This document shows positions 49,823-62,078 of a stretch of 64,000 nucleotides of DNA, piece after piece. Position 1 is the first letter of the stretch; each line of letters begins with the position of its first letter. This stretch comes from Heterobilharzia americana (lineage: Eukaryota > Platyhelminthes > Trematoda > Strigeidida > Schistosomatidae), in the NCBI GenBank assembly GCA_944470555.2, contig OX104130.1, positions 55,275,491-55,339,490 of the forward strand, given 5' to 3'. A model generated the notes under the pieces. That model saw nothing but the letters and a program-made list of their open reading frames with translations, was not told the DNA's origin and did not search any database. The position numbers were made by a program, and so were the translations under genes.

Positions 49823-52480
49823 CTAGTGGGTGGATGGTAGTCCTCTCTTCGTGAAGGGTTTTTCGACGGGTTCAAATCGGAACTTAAAAACATCATGCAT
49901 GGTGTCCCATTCCAAACCTAGGGCCCTGTGGATTGAGCCTTGACTAACACGTAAGTCGACTGAGTTCTCTGTGTGGCTCAGACCAGGAAGAACTACTCTC
50001 ACTGCCTCTGAATTAGTCACCCACTTCTTCAATTTAAAGCCACCACGTAACAACAACTCAGTGGACTGTTTTACGAACGTTTTTGCCTCACCTGGGCTTG
50101 CAAAGGACACTAGGCAATCATCAACATAAAAGTTATGCTTCACTGCTTCCACCACATAGCTATCATAATCGTTGGCATACGTCTCGGCAGTCTTGGCCAT
50201 TGCAAAATACGCACAAAACGGTGAGGACACTGCACCGAATGGGTGTGACGTCATTTGATATTCAATAGGTTCCTTCGAGAAATCACCCTGAGGCCACCAT
50301 AGGAACCGCAGAGCACCTCGGTCAAACTCTGGGACTTTCACCTGCATAAACATTTCTTCCACATCGGACGTCAGGGCAATCAGTTCTTTGCGAAAACGCA
50401 ATAATATTCCAACCAAGTTCGCTGTCGTGTCTGGTCCCTGATACAGGAAGTCATTTAAAGAAGTTCCGGACAGTTTGGCAGCGCAGTCCAGCACAACTCT
50501 TACCTTCCCCGGTTTCTTGGGGTTAAATACGGCATGATGCGGCAAATACCATCGTGGGCGGTAGCTAGGATTAAGCTGGGGCTCAGGAGCTACTGCTGCA
50601 TATCCCTTTCTGATGGTCTCTTCCATGGCGCTAGTGTAGCTTTCGCGAAGGCTTTCAGAGGATATTAGTCTGCGTTTCAAACTCTCCAAACGTCGCCTGG
50701 CTACTTCGCATCCACCGTATACTCTCTTGGACTCCATTTTCCAGGGCAAGGGGACAACGAAATGTCCATTATCCCAATAAGTACCTCGCTGCACTATGTT
50801 TACAGCGGCTAGGTCATCGACAGATAACGACTTATCTCCCGAGTACAAATCGCTGAACTCATAATCGTAAATTTTCTTCCATTGATCGACTAATAGATCT
50901 GACCGAGACATACAATTCACAACCCTCTCCCTGTGCTCACGAAAGCTTGTCGGACCGAACACGACCCAACCCAACAATGATCTCACAGCATATGGGCTCT
51001 TTCTGCCCCCTAACTTCTGATCTAGAACCCAGTGAGCCTCAGGTACATCGCAACCGATGAGCAGCAATACCTCCCCGTCTTCCACCTCTGTCCAGGGTAC
51101 GTCAGTCAGATGCGGCCACCTTTTAATACTTTCTCGCATCGACCCTTTAGGTCTCCGTACTGGGAGATCTCTTGCCACAACTGCTCGATCTATAAGTATG
51201 CATTCGTTTCCGTCTAGTGAATAAACTTCGAAAGGCTTGCTGACTGAGTCCGCCAATCTACTTCCACTAACAGTTTTGATGATAGTCTTTGTGCCGTCAG
51301 TCGACAATCCTAGAAGTTGCAAAACATCTTTCGTGATCAAAGTTGTATCAGAGCCATTGTCCAAGATAGCATAACCGTAAACCTCTTTATTACCGTGCTT
51401 TACACGTACCGGGAGTAGGCCCAAACACACGCTTTCTCTGAGAGACTCAGTGCATCCACAACTACCTTTCTCCGGTTGTTCGCCTACGGCGTGGTGGGTC
51501 TTCTTGTGTAACAGAGGGTGATGGTATGCTTTACAACCTTCTACACTGCACACCCTGTGAATTTTACATTCTACGGACCTGTGGCCCCTTTTAAGACATG
51601 AAAAACAACAACCTGTTTCTTTAGCCTTCGACCATCTCTCATCCACCGGTAACGACAGAAATGTGGTACATTTTGTGACTACATGGTTCCCTCCACAAAA
51701 TATACATGAAGGTTTCAGGACTCCCCCAACGGGTACTAGCTGCTGCGTGGAACATGCTATTTTACTATCTGGTCGTCGACTGCTTGTTGCCAGCTGTCCA
51801 AACCTACTTAGCAAAATGCTCGCACGTGCTGACACAAACTGCGTTAACTCTGCGAAGGTAGGTTCTCGTTCGGTTTCAGTTAGCTTTTCGACAGTCTCCG
51901 CCCATTTCATCTGTAACACACGGGGCAATTTCTTTACTATACCTTCTAAAGTTCTCAAGGAGTTAAGGTCCGCAGTATAGTCCATTTGCTCTAGGGCTAT
52001 AGCGCAGTTTTCCATTTTTATAGCCAACCTCGACATTGCCTCAGCATCGTTTTGTTCTATGTTCGAGCATTCCATCAGATCCTGTAGTAAGGCCCTAACC
52101 CTAACTCTTCCCAACTTCAGGTTCCTTGTTACCGGTCCTTGATTTAGACTTTTCAACTTTCTATTCCCTTCCTTATGGTTTCTCATCAGACGGCTTCGAA
52201 CAACCACTAAAGTATTAGTGATGTCCTCAAGAACAGCCAGCAATATAGGTCTAGAAATGCGGCGATGCCACTTTTTATCAGGCATTATGATTTCAGTATA
52301 CTCACCTTGCTTCAGATCTGTGGAAGCGTTATGAAACCTGCAGCACCAGGCATTATTGTGTGCCAGGATAGTGACAGCCACGCGCATTGCACATTTTCGG
52401 TCAGCAACCATGATCAGAAGACATCCCTTACAGACCAAAAGGGGGAAGATAAATCGAAAAGGGGCGAAAAAGCGGGACAA
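49823..52480 (-). pseudogene. BEL/Pao gag-protease-RT frame (885 residues)
   Basis: The longest open frame of the window. The start is the first ATG of the frame at 52480; the true gag start could lie upstream because the N-terminal 30 residues look unlike gag. It carries gag, two zinc knuckles, the aspartic protease (DNG in place of the more usual DTG/DSG) and the RT palm with YVDD. It ends at a stop near 49823 caused by a frame change about 20 bases earlier; RNase H coding resumes in the next frame. A retroelement polyprotein, not a host gene. Confidence 0.85.
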
Positions 52481-52489
52481 GAAGGGGGA

Positions 52490-52994
52490 GTCCGATGCAA
52501 AAATTAACCGACATTTGTGTAGAAAGGCAACCGATTTTCCCTTTTTATGCCTTTTCCCCTCCTTTGTCCATTTTCACCCTGGAGCCCCTTTCCTCAATCA
52601 ACCTGTATTTTTACTTGACTACTGTTCTGCATCGTTTTCCCTCACTCGTCTACCTTACCTTATTCATTTCGCTTAGTTTCCCCCTATTTGTCCACTACTC
52701 CCAGTTCTGACGGTACATCTTTAAAACTAATGATATGAAACGGCACACATGGACATGTCTAGCAAGACGCTTTCAAAGGCATCAGCTCGTCAGTTGGGTA
52801 CAATGCATCTAACCCATTGCATGCTTCAGAAGTAAAAAAAAATGGAATGCATAACTAACGATTACAACACCACCATAATACATTTTCAATGAAAATGCAG
52901 CGAATTTTCTCGGTCGCATAGTCGGCGTGTTACTCCGATTCTGTCAGTAATTCAGCCTGCAAAATGAATCTTAAAGGGTGGTAACCTGTATTAC
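52490..52994. other. spacer between the BEL/Pao gag and RTE copy D
   Basis: Probably the remains of the 5' untranslated region of the BEL element. It has no recognisable LTR end or primer-binding site and no open frame of interest. Confidence 0.4.
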
Positions 52995-55365
52995 TATTAC
53001 TCTTTGTCCCTTGGGTTCCTAGTGGAACATACGGACTCAGTAGCATGTCTCCATCTCACTCTGTTCTCTGCAAACCTTTGAACCTGGATCCACCAAAGCC
53101 CACAAGCTCTCATTTCTTACTCACGCCATCTCCTCCATGTCACTCTCGCCTCCGACACCCAACTCGTCGTCTCCCATCTGGGTTCAACTCGACGACCTCA
53201 CATGGCGCGTCATGTCCCCAGTCGGCCTTCGCAGTCTATGCCCAGTCCAATCCATCTTCACTTCCTTCTGCATACTTCTTGACTGATGCGTTCTCGGTTG
53301 GTTCGTCACCAGCCAGCCAGACTTCCTTGCTTCCTTGCTTATTCTCATTATTCTGGCCATCTGAGCTTCAGTAACGAGCCAGTGTAGGCAGCAGCTGTTG
53401 ATCAATGTCTGTAGTTTGTTGGAAATCCCTTTCATAACGCACCACCAAGTCTCTCAATCATTACATAGAAGCACTGACTTGACGTTGGTGTTGAAAATCC
53501 TCATCGTGTTCACGCTTCATGCTGAGTGCAGATCTCCACACTGGTTTCAGACTAATGAACGCCTGTCTTGCTGTCTTCCCGATCCTGGCTGGCTTTGACG
53601 TCCTCGTCTGTGCCGGTGCCACCTGTTGTTGAAACAGAGCTTGCTGCCTAGGTAGGTGTAGGTGAAAGAGTCTACTTCCTTTAAGTTTCACTCGTTGATG
53701 GTGATTGGAGTTTGTTGTTAGCGGTGGTGTTGTTGGTTGGGTATCTTCATCACCCACGTCTTCCCTACGTTCACTTGAAGCATGTCCCGTCTTCGCTGCC
53801 TCACTTCTTCCGTCAACTTGGTAACTAGATTTCTTTCATCATCTTTTATCGGTTTCGTCTGCGTTGATCTCTTCCTCTTCCAGATAGACAGTAACCTGAT
53901 TATTTGATACAATGTTGTCAGGTCTCCGTCTCTCCTACCAGCCTCTTCTGCCCCACTCGCCAATGTGTCGTAGAAGTGTCTTTTGTCTTTGCGTGGGCCC
54001 TCCTTCACTTCTTTGTGCAGTGTTTTATACGTTGCACTCAGCTCTTCTTTTCGTTGTGCTGCACTGGTTTGTCTTCTGCTTCACCATACTCCTCTCCCTG
54101 CTCTATCTGCTTCCATGTGTCCGTCAACATCCATTCCTCATCTTCTTTCTTCTTCCTTCCCAATGCGGTTATGCAGGTTTCCTTCCACATAGCTTTCAAA
54201 GAGTTCCGGCGGCCATCCACGCAGGTTTCTTCGGGGATGCTGCTTGATATCTCCCATTTTGTCTTGATGGCTGCAGTGAAGATTTCCTTTGTAGTTTCAT
54301 CCTTCACTTTCTGTTCTGGGTGTTGAGCTTGAACTGCGGCCTATCGCCAACTCCCTTAGAAGCCTTCAGCTTGACGTTGAAGGTTCCTTTCACTAGATAG
54401 TAGTGTGAACTTACATCTGCTTCCCTTCTTGACCTAGTGTCAAGTAGGCTGCATCTCCACTTTCTTGAGATTGAGACCAAGTCGATCTGATTTTTAGTGT
54501 GTCCACCTGGTGAAATCAAATCCATGCTGCTTTGTGGATATCCTTGTGCTTGAACACAGTGCCTCAAATCACCAAATCGTTGAATGCACATAATTCTGTA
54601 AACAATTCTTCATTCTCGTTCATTTCACAGAGCGCTTCACGACCCATGGTTAGTTCTCTTCTTTCATGTGTTGTCCGCTCCGAATCTGGGATTCATGTCG
54701 CCCATTGGAATTTAGATGTCGCCAACTGAGGTCTTGTCCAGTGTTGATTGCAGTTGTCTGTAGAGCTCCTCCTTCTGCGTTATTTGTAGGTGCGTAGCGA
54801 AGCATTTTATGATTGTGACTTTGCTTCCCTTTGAGTTGAACCTTGCTGTCATGATCCCGGAGGAGGCTGGCCTTCGATGCCCTTGGGAGAGGAACATCAT
54901 GATAGCCACTCGAAAACTCAGTGTGCTCGTGGTTGTCATCTGGGTGACAGCATCGGAGCAGGTCATTTACTCCCCGGTTGACCGTTTGGAGAGTCCACCT
55001 CCATTGCACCCGCTTTCACAGGTTCCTAGCACTTCTATGTGAAACCCTCCCATCTGTTTTGCGATCTGAGCAGCCTTTGTAGGTTCATACGTGGTGTGGA
55101 CATTCCGCGTCCACGTGTTTACTTTTGCTTTCATTGAGAGAGAGAAGACACATCGGCTGGTTTGCCTCCCGAAGGCTTCCACCAACCGGCGTCATTTCGT
55201 CTCTCCCATTCCGGCAAGGAATAAGTTTATTTTTATTTTTAATACTTTCTTTGTGCTTTGGGGTTTCTGTGGCGGTTGGATTGGCTTTACGGGGTAGGGT
55301 TGCTAGCCGTGTGTCCACCTTTCTCTGTTCATCCGAGCTCAGGACCGGCTAGTAACTAGTGAACC
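52995..55365 (-). mobile_element. RTE-clade LINE copy D: both ends present, middle deleted
   Basis: A minus-strand RTE element with an intact 5' end (about 55365) and 3' end (conserved terminus plus a TAA/TAG-rich tail at 52995-53006). It has lost the whole RT palm. The frame goes straight from ERNLVTK, in the segment before the RT, to LTEEVRQRRRDM of the thumb near 53820. The deletion junction shares a few bases (CCAA/ACAA) with both parents, typical of microhomology. It also carries the same stops as copy C. It could be a non-autonomous derivative mobilised in trans. Confidence 0.88.
53819..55363 (-). repeat. about 1.55-kb inverted repeat arm (right)
   Basis: Reverse complement of 37303-38848 with only scattered differences; the arm ends at the internal deletion junction of RTE copy D. 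Together the arms enclose about 15 kb of LINE, MULE and BEL sequence. Confidence 0.9.
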
Positions 55366-55369
55366 ATTT

Positions 55370-56340
55370 AACTATGTGGGTTTCGGACAGAATATTGATA
55401 TCAGTCTTACTCAGCAGAGGCGATCAGTTTTAACCCCCTCCCAAGGCATCACCTGTCAGAACATGGGGCATCGTAATTGAACTTCATCATTTTAATGCGG
55501 AAACAAGCGAGGCCAGAACTGGGACTGCAGGGAAACCTATTCGGCTGCAAGCCACACGAATTACTCGGAAGTTTGTGACAAATGCGTCATGGCCTATGGT
55601 GATTCTGCGATTATCATGAAGCTGAAGGACTGTCCTCATCAACATATCTTTCAGGATACAAACGATGGAGCTTGATAAGAAAACAAATTTGGCAAGCCTA
55701 GGGTAAAACTTACGAAGCGAGTGGCTGCGGTTGGGCCCTAACCTGGTCACGATGCAACAAACGGGAAGGTCCCCGAATTTAAAAAGGGCGTTCTTCTAGT
55801 CAGACGGTGCTGAGTATGTGCTATTTGCATTTCATTTGCTGATGGCTGGAGATTTCAGAACACTAGCACATTTCCAAGGCTGTCACAGTGACTATAAATA
55901 AGTTCGCTTGTGACAGTTGTAAAGCCCACTTTATGGGAAGGAATCTGGTGGAGTGAGTGACACTAGAAGACCCAAGTACAAAGGATACCTGCCACAACTA
56001 CCGAGAACCAAAATTCCCTGAGAAAGTCGTGAATCTTACTAGAACGCTGACAAAAAACCTCTGACAGATGCTCAAAGAAGACGAGGGACCCAGGCCAAAG
56101 CCAATGAAGGCGATCTCAAATTTTGAGTTGACGAGCGTTGTTTTCCACCTGAGGTTCGCGTGCCCCCAAACAGGTCGCAAGAGGAAGAGTGACAAGTGAA
56201 ACTGAGAAGTCTGGTGCTGGCTGGACTTTCGGCGGACCGTGGGGACAGAAAAAGCAGCGAAGCGGCCGGGAACGCTTCAGTGGTGAGCCAAGCACCGGTT
56301 GGCCCCGGCTCTTGCATCTGAAGGTTGGACCAGGAAACTG
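55370..56340. other. no gene seen; may include ORF1 of the next LINE
   Basis: Relatively GC-rich compared with the flanks, with broken frames on both strands. Given the LINE endonuclease starting near 56390 on the plus strand, the part from about 56000 may be its decayed ORF1, but I cannot show it. Confidence 0.35.
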
Positions 56341-58740
56341 ACTAACAGGGAGGTTTCGACGGGCACTCCCAAGGTAGGGAGCACAAACTGCATTTATGCA
56401 AGTGCAAGAAGCTTGCCCGATCAACCCAATGAATTACGGGGGCTAAGTGACGATACCCATGATCGTTTTACAGATGTTACAGAGACATGAATTTCGGCTG
56501 AAATTTTCGAATTCGGAGGTGGCCTTTGCCGAGAACACGACAGCTGAGCCAATTACGGAGGCGGAGTATCCCTTGGTCCTTCTCTTAAGACTCGAGAAAT
56601 CCACGACCATCTACTTGACTGTCCTGCGAAGCCCACCTAGCTCTCTGCAAGGTTGTACAAGACTACCATCCTTTTAAGTGGGAATAATCTATGGGAAGTC
56701 ATCTGCTGACGTCCAGTATGACTGCCAAGTGTTAGGGACAAACATTTACTGTCTTTGTTTAAGGCACATTTATACTTAGGTCTTAACCTTCTCAAAGTTA
56801 ACTGAAGATCCTGCGCTTAGTGAAGGCGGCTACTCCAGTGAGACAAGATCCTTCAGCCTTGCCGATGAACTCGGACTGACGAAAAAGTGTTCATTATCGT
56901 GTGACGCCTAAATAAAATTGAAACCACCCCTGTTAGCAGGAATGATCATGGTGTTATCGGCTTCCAGTGTGTCTGTGAAACCAAACTAAACCGAATTCAG
57001 ACAGCTGAACACTCTGGCTCTTTGAAGGACAGTGGAACAGATAGGTTAGGAGGTTGGTCAAGTACAACAGGATGTAAACACTTAGTGGAGATTCATACTC
57101 GGCAAATTCATGTATCGCCGGCCAGTGTTCCACTCTCAACTCTATGGTGCCACAAGCCGCCTGAGGTGACAAGCGACTGGGGACGTAAACTAATTGGGTT
57201 GTAGAGGTACAGACGGGCCCAACAAAAAAGGAATGGTGATGGGCACATATACAAACTGTGTAAACTAAAGGAAAGCATAAGAACGGAAGCGTCGATGGCC
57301 AGACGGCAACAGCGTCATGTGAGGCTTATGAACACGTTTGCTTCGAATCTGTGAGGCTTGATCCACCGTGCTGTATGCTTTCAACGAGCCGAAGTGAGAG
57401 TTTCTCAACTACAGGGGCCTAGTGGGCTGACAAGCGGCGACACTGAGGTGGCAGAACTTTTACATACTCAGTAGTAATAACGACAATATTAATCACAATG
57501 TGCACAGGCGCATACCATTTTTACAGGTATGAATAGGTTTTTATACAAATTGCATGTTTCTTCATGGGAAGTAATCCCAATCCTCACCTGCTGTCACTAG
57601 AAGAAACAATTGCTGCATGTTCATATGATGGAAAATCCCAGTAGAATGAGCGTGCAAAAATTCACAAGTTGGGCCAGTGGAAGCAGTCTTTACGTTTACA
57701 AATAATAACCAGGTTTGTATCTCAACGCAACATGTATTACCCGGAAGAAAAATGAAGCTTGAAGCTAATACTTCTATTGTGACAGTTTTTACTTTTTGCT
57801 TGAGATAGTGATGAATGATGCCGATCTCTTCATCATCGACAACCTACTCAGAAGTTTACGAATGTCCCACGAAGCAGTCGGAGCTTTCTATCTTCGACCC
57901 AATCGCTGAGACGTTGCAGCACGAGTTGCTGCAGGTCAAAAAGGATACTTTTTGGGGAAGAAACAAAATCCTTGTAGAAGTTCCACTCCAACCCAAGCCT
58001 TTAAAAGGGCTGTTCAAGGATTCTGTAAGCCACGAGAAAAGATCCACTCGTTGTACGATGGGTCGGATAGCACCAATCTTCCGGGGGGGGGGGGTCAAGG
58101 AAACTGTGGAAGGACCGCAAACTGGTGAGCCGCCTATCCATACCCCCCAAAGTAGTGGAGCAGTAAGCTTATAATGGATCAGGATCCCACCCCATGGTGA
58201 ATAACAACATGGATTTGCAGAGTGGTACTCTTGAAAGACCAAGTTGCTCGTTGCACTTGATGAGTGAACTAGTTCTGCCGACCACCTGCATATTTTGCCC
58301 GGACTTTTCTGAAGCCTTTGGTCACATTGATTGCTAACGCTGAGCTCGAGTGGATATCCTATGTCCAAAGAGACGAAATTTTATAAGGAACCCCATGGAG
58401 TAGGTACTAGGGACGCTTCATGTTTTCTGACGCACATAAACGACGTATCATAACAAGTTTCCTGTAAATTCCCCTTTTCGCTGAGAACATGAGGGCATAG
58501 AAAGAAGTAGCAAGCCAGGCAGATAGTGTTTCTCTCAAGAACAATATTAACTGACTCAGAGACTTGGCAGTCGGCAATTAGGTTAAGTTGCACTCTAAAG
58601 CAATGCGACTCTGTACATTCAAAACATGGTTTACTTCGTAGCGTCACGAATAAAGAACGGGAAGTGTCACATGCGGAGAAGGATTTGGGTTGCACAGCTT
58701 TTCAAGACTTCAAATCCCACACGAACTGTGACTGAGCCGC
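56340..58740 (+). mobile_element. old LINE remnant of the Jockey/CR1/L2 group
   Basis: A very decayed plus-strand non-LTR element. The endonuclease start is recognisable at 56390-56500 (IYASARSLPDQPNELRGL, then VTETWISAE). RT blocks follow at 58290-58320 (FCPDFSEAFGHID) and 58400-58700 (THINDV; FAENMRA, where FADDM is expected; EKDLG). The catalytic aspartates of the FADD box are replaced, so it is dead. A run of 12-13 Gs at 58082-58094 interrupts it. Confidence 0.6.
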
Positions 58741-59680
58741 ATCCGGTGGAAAGTTGGGGCTAGTAACTCAGATGGATTTTTGGACAATTCGACGCCTGAG
58801 TGGAGCTCGGGAACAGCATTCCCAGGCAAAGCAGGCGGGCTTTGGACTGGTGCCACGGCTAACGGTAGAGAGTGTAGTGATTGAGTGTGTCGACCACTTC
58901 ACTTACTCGGGGATCAGGATCAGCCTTGCTTTGGTGGCTCAGTGGCCGATGGGACGTCTGCACGAATGCAAAGGGCTCGGTTAGCTTTTGCCAACTTAGG
59001 TCATCTATGGTGCCACCGTGATATCCGATTATCCATTAAGGGTCGCATGCACTGCACAGGAATCCACTCTGTTCTACTGTGTGGCTGTGAAACATGGCCA
59101 TTGAAAGTGGAAGACATGAGAAGGCTGGCTTCAGGTGTTTGACCACCGTTGCCTTTGTAGTATACTCCGTATTCCGTGGTGTCACCACGTGGGCAACGCA
59201 GAAGTCATGTGTAGAGTTTTAGGGAGAAGAGGTAAGTTGGTTGACGAGGTTGTGAACCTTCATTGGGTCAGATGTTTGGTTGTGACGCGTGTCACGCATA
59301 CCTAGCTACCGACTGCCCCATCACGCAATGTCGGCCGAAGTAGGTCCAGGCTGGAAAAAGGCCCGAGGTGGCCAGACTAAAACATGGCATCAATGTATGA
59401 AGTCTTTGGCTGTTGGTTTGAGCCACGTGGGGCGATGTGGACTAGCCGGTTTGGGGTCTATGGGACAAGAGGAACCAGTGGTTGGAGACTGTAAGTGATA
59501 TGGCTGAGAACCGATGTCAGTGGCACAGATGTATACATACATTATTCTCTTCTTACCGGCGCTATGCCGAATCTCGCCGTTTTCTCATTCATTTCTCTCT
59601 TTTTGTACTTTATATTTCTTTTGACCGAATTTTCTTACCTTCATCCTCCACTTCACTTCCTTTTTACCTGATATACTGAT
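58741..59680 (+). mobile_element. APE-type LINE family C, copy 5 (internal deletion, 3' part)
   Basis: It begins at IRRLSGAREQHSQAKQAGFG, in the RT, and jumps directly to VPRLTVESVVIECVDHFTYS of the thumb near 58850, skipping the catalytic palm. The C-terminal motifs (FANLGHLW, DIRLSIKGRMHC, SVLLCGCETWPLKVEDMRR, SHVGRCGLAGLGSMGQ) follow to about 59520, then a CT-rich 3' tail to about 59670. The right end abuts the truncated gypsy element. Confidence 0.75.
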
Positions 59681-60481
59681 ATGAGGCTTGATAACTGGGG
59701 CCATGACGCAGTAATGCCTGGTTCTTTGCCGATTTGGGTGGGTGGATGTCTGCTAGTGCGTTTTTGATCTTGTGAATTGCTTCTAATGCCTCAGGGATAA
59801 TGCTGAAAGTTTTAAACTTACCTTTCAGCAGGCTACGTAGCACAGTCAAAATGTGTGCGCACCGAGGGACGAAACGACGATTAAAGTTCATCATCCCCCA
59901 AAATGTACGCATCGCTTTAAGTGACATTAGGACCAGAAAATCTTGAATCGCCTGTACTTTTTCAGGTAGTGGGCGAACGCCTTGCTCGTCGATTACATGT
60001 TTCAAAAGTTTCAACAAACCGACGCAAATCTGGCTTTTGGCCAGGTTGACTGCCTAGCGCAAACCTGTTTTAAGTGTTCACGACGAGCATCTTTGTCTGG
60101 ACTAGCTATTGGAATGTCGTCCAAATAGGCATAGGTGAAGTCTAGTCCACGCAAGGCATTGTGAATAAAGCGTTGGAAAGTTTGTGCAGCGTTGCAGAGA
60201 CCGAATGGCATGCGAAGAAACTCAAGGAGACCAAAAGGCATAGTGGCCGCTGCCTTGGGGACACCATCAGGATGAACTGGGATCTGATAGTAGCCGCGTG
60301 TCAAGCCATGTTTATTGGAGACGGATGAGCCTCTCAAAGATGCAGTCAAATAGTGCATGTGAGGGACTAAGAGATCGTCTGGAATCGTTTTGGCCTTTAG
60401 CCTTTGGTCCATGCCATCATTTTTTGGTACCACATGCGATGGAGAAGGCCATGAACTATTGGATGGTCTAGTTATTCCCAT
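59664..60481 (-). pseudogene. Ty3/gypsy reverse transcriptase, two frames
   Basis: The first frame (60481-60011) carries WPSPSHVVPKNDG, the palm motif MPFGLCNAAQTFQRF and the catalytic FTYAYLDDIPIAS (about 60125). A frame change near 60015 leads into the second (60017-59664), with LPEKVQAIQDFLVL and the thumb-connection motif MRTFWGMMNFNRRFVPRCA. It ends before RNase H. A decayed element gene with no expected product. Confidence 0.85.
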
Positions 60482-62040
60482 CTAAAGCATGTATTCCAAC
60501 TCGGCTTTGACTGCTCGCAGTTTCTCCAGGGATGACCGCCATCTTTAAGCAAACACTGACGGACCATTCTTCATTAAGCGATGCGAAACGTCGGAAATCA
60601 CACAAGGTACACTACCACTTGGCTTGAAGAAGTCCGGAAAGGATTGAATAATAAACTCGTAAGCGTTGCAAGCATCCGTCATGGAGTACCCTGGACTGAG
60701 AGACGGCTTCTGTGTGGCAGTGCCGGGGACAAAGAGTCTTGCAGTAGAATCAATCAACTTGTACTTACCGGCGCTGTAAGAGATCCATACCAATAGTGCC
60801 GGTGGTCACATCAGTCACTACGGAAACCAGACGGAAACAGCGGTGTGGCCCAAGGAATTTTCGACCACAAGCTGTGATGGTCAAGCCGTTGGCGACACGA
60901 ATTTGCAGGGACGTTGGCCGCAGATGCCCTTCATCCGCGGTGGAGTATTTGTAGCCTCCACCCCAGTGTCAGCCAGGAAGCGTGTCCTAGACTGTCGATT
61001 TGCGAAGAAGAAGAAGCGACGACAAGGAAGTGGTTTGGCAGAGACGTTAGCCGCCGTAACGTGCTGGATGACGCGTGTCCCACCTGCTTAGCCTCGATGG
61101 TGAAAGGTCGAGTGCACCTTTTGGCGTTGGCGCCATAGCGCCTATGCACCAGCACAACCCGGCCTTGGATTGTCGTGATCTGGAACACCCGTTACCGGTG
61201 GGGAAGGCAAAACCTGTCGCGTGAGCGAGACGTGCGACCGTAAGAAGAACGACTAGACCGCATTTCTCTCTTAATACTTCACAGTTCCTCGTACAATTTG
61301 GTGATGTGAGCCACAGCGTTGAAACTCGACGGCTCACTTGCTGAGGGAGGAAGGGGGCTTTGTGTTAGTCAGTTGCAGTGGACACTGGAGCTGAGATACT
61401 CGTGTTGGGCTTGGTAGCGTCTACACTTCTGTCAGTTGCTTCCACCAGTTCTATCAAGGAGCACTTATGAAAGGGTGCCAAGATTTCCAGAAACCATCTG
61501 TGATAATCTCTGCAACTGCAGTTGCTTGAGAAACGCATCACCAACATTGAAGTTTGCAACCAGCTACTTCACCTCATGAAGCAGTTAGGTGGTCTTACGA
61601 TCACCGAGATGCAGGTCCCTAAAAAATTCTTGCACCTTCTACTGGTCAGTAAGTGCAAAGCTTTTGATGGGAGGGGCTTTGAGGTGATCGTACAGATTCG
61701 GTGCTTGGTCGTCTAACACGTGTGCGACATCTTCGATTACATTTTCTTGCAAGCTGACGACAACTAATTCTGACTTAGTTTCCTGTGGGTTAATGTGTCT
61801 CGAGGCAAATCGAGGTTCCACGTTGGAAAACCACGCGGATGGTCTATGGACGCAGAAGGGGGGAAGCTGTCGATTTGTGGCCATATGCGCAGTAGGGTCG
61901 TTGTTATCAGCCAGCAGGGAATGGAACACGAAAACTAAAATCCGTGCCAAAGGCAAAAATAGGACAACTGAATAACCGTAAGACAAATAAAGTACTGGAC
62001 ACAGTAAGAGAATGATACACGGACTCACCAGTTATGGGAG

Positions 62041-62078
62041 GGTTGGTAGTGTTACTCTTGTGTAACGCTTAACCAACC
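62041..62078. repeat. imperfect palindrome / hairpin at the end of the putative gypsy LTR
   Basis: GGTTGGT and GTTAC on the left pair with GTAAC and ACCAACC on the right around a six-base loop (TCTTGT), with a 3/5-base bulge. It lies immediately beside the putative primer-binding site. Confidence 0.7.

Larger units (their letters stand above)
47600..52480 (-). mobile_element. BEL/Pao LTR retrotransposon internal region (gag-pol), few frame breaks
   Basis: A minus-strand BEL/Pao element. Its schistosome relative by clade is Sinbad. The first frame (52480-49823, 885 residues) holds gag with two CCHC-type knuckles (CIFCGGNHVVTKC, CCFSCLKRGHRSVEC), a protease with DNGSDTTLI near residue 370 and RT with YVDDCLVSF near residue 785. 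RNase H (FCDASESGYGAVAYS, 49784-49500) follows in another frame. The next frame (49569-48115) has the integrase HHCC zinc region and two catalytic aspartates. The C-terminal integrase domain (47932-47603, [16 protein letters not shown]) is in yet another frame. Frame changes lie near 49845, 49565, 48165 and 47930. LTRs were not found, so it is probably a defective copy. Confidence 0.9.
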
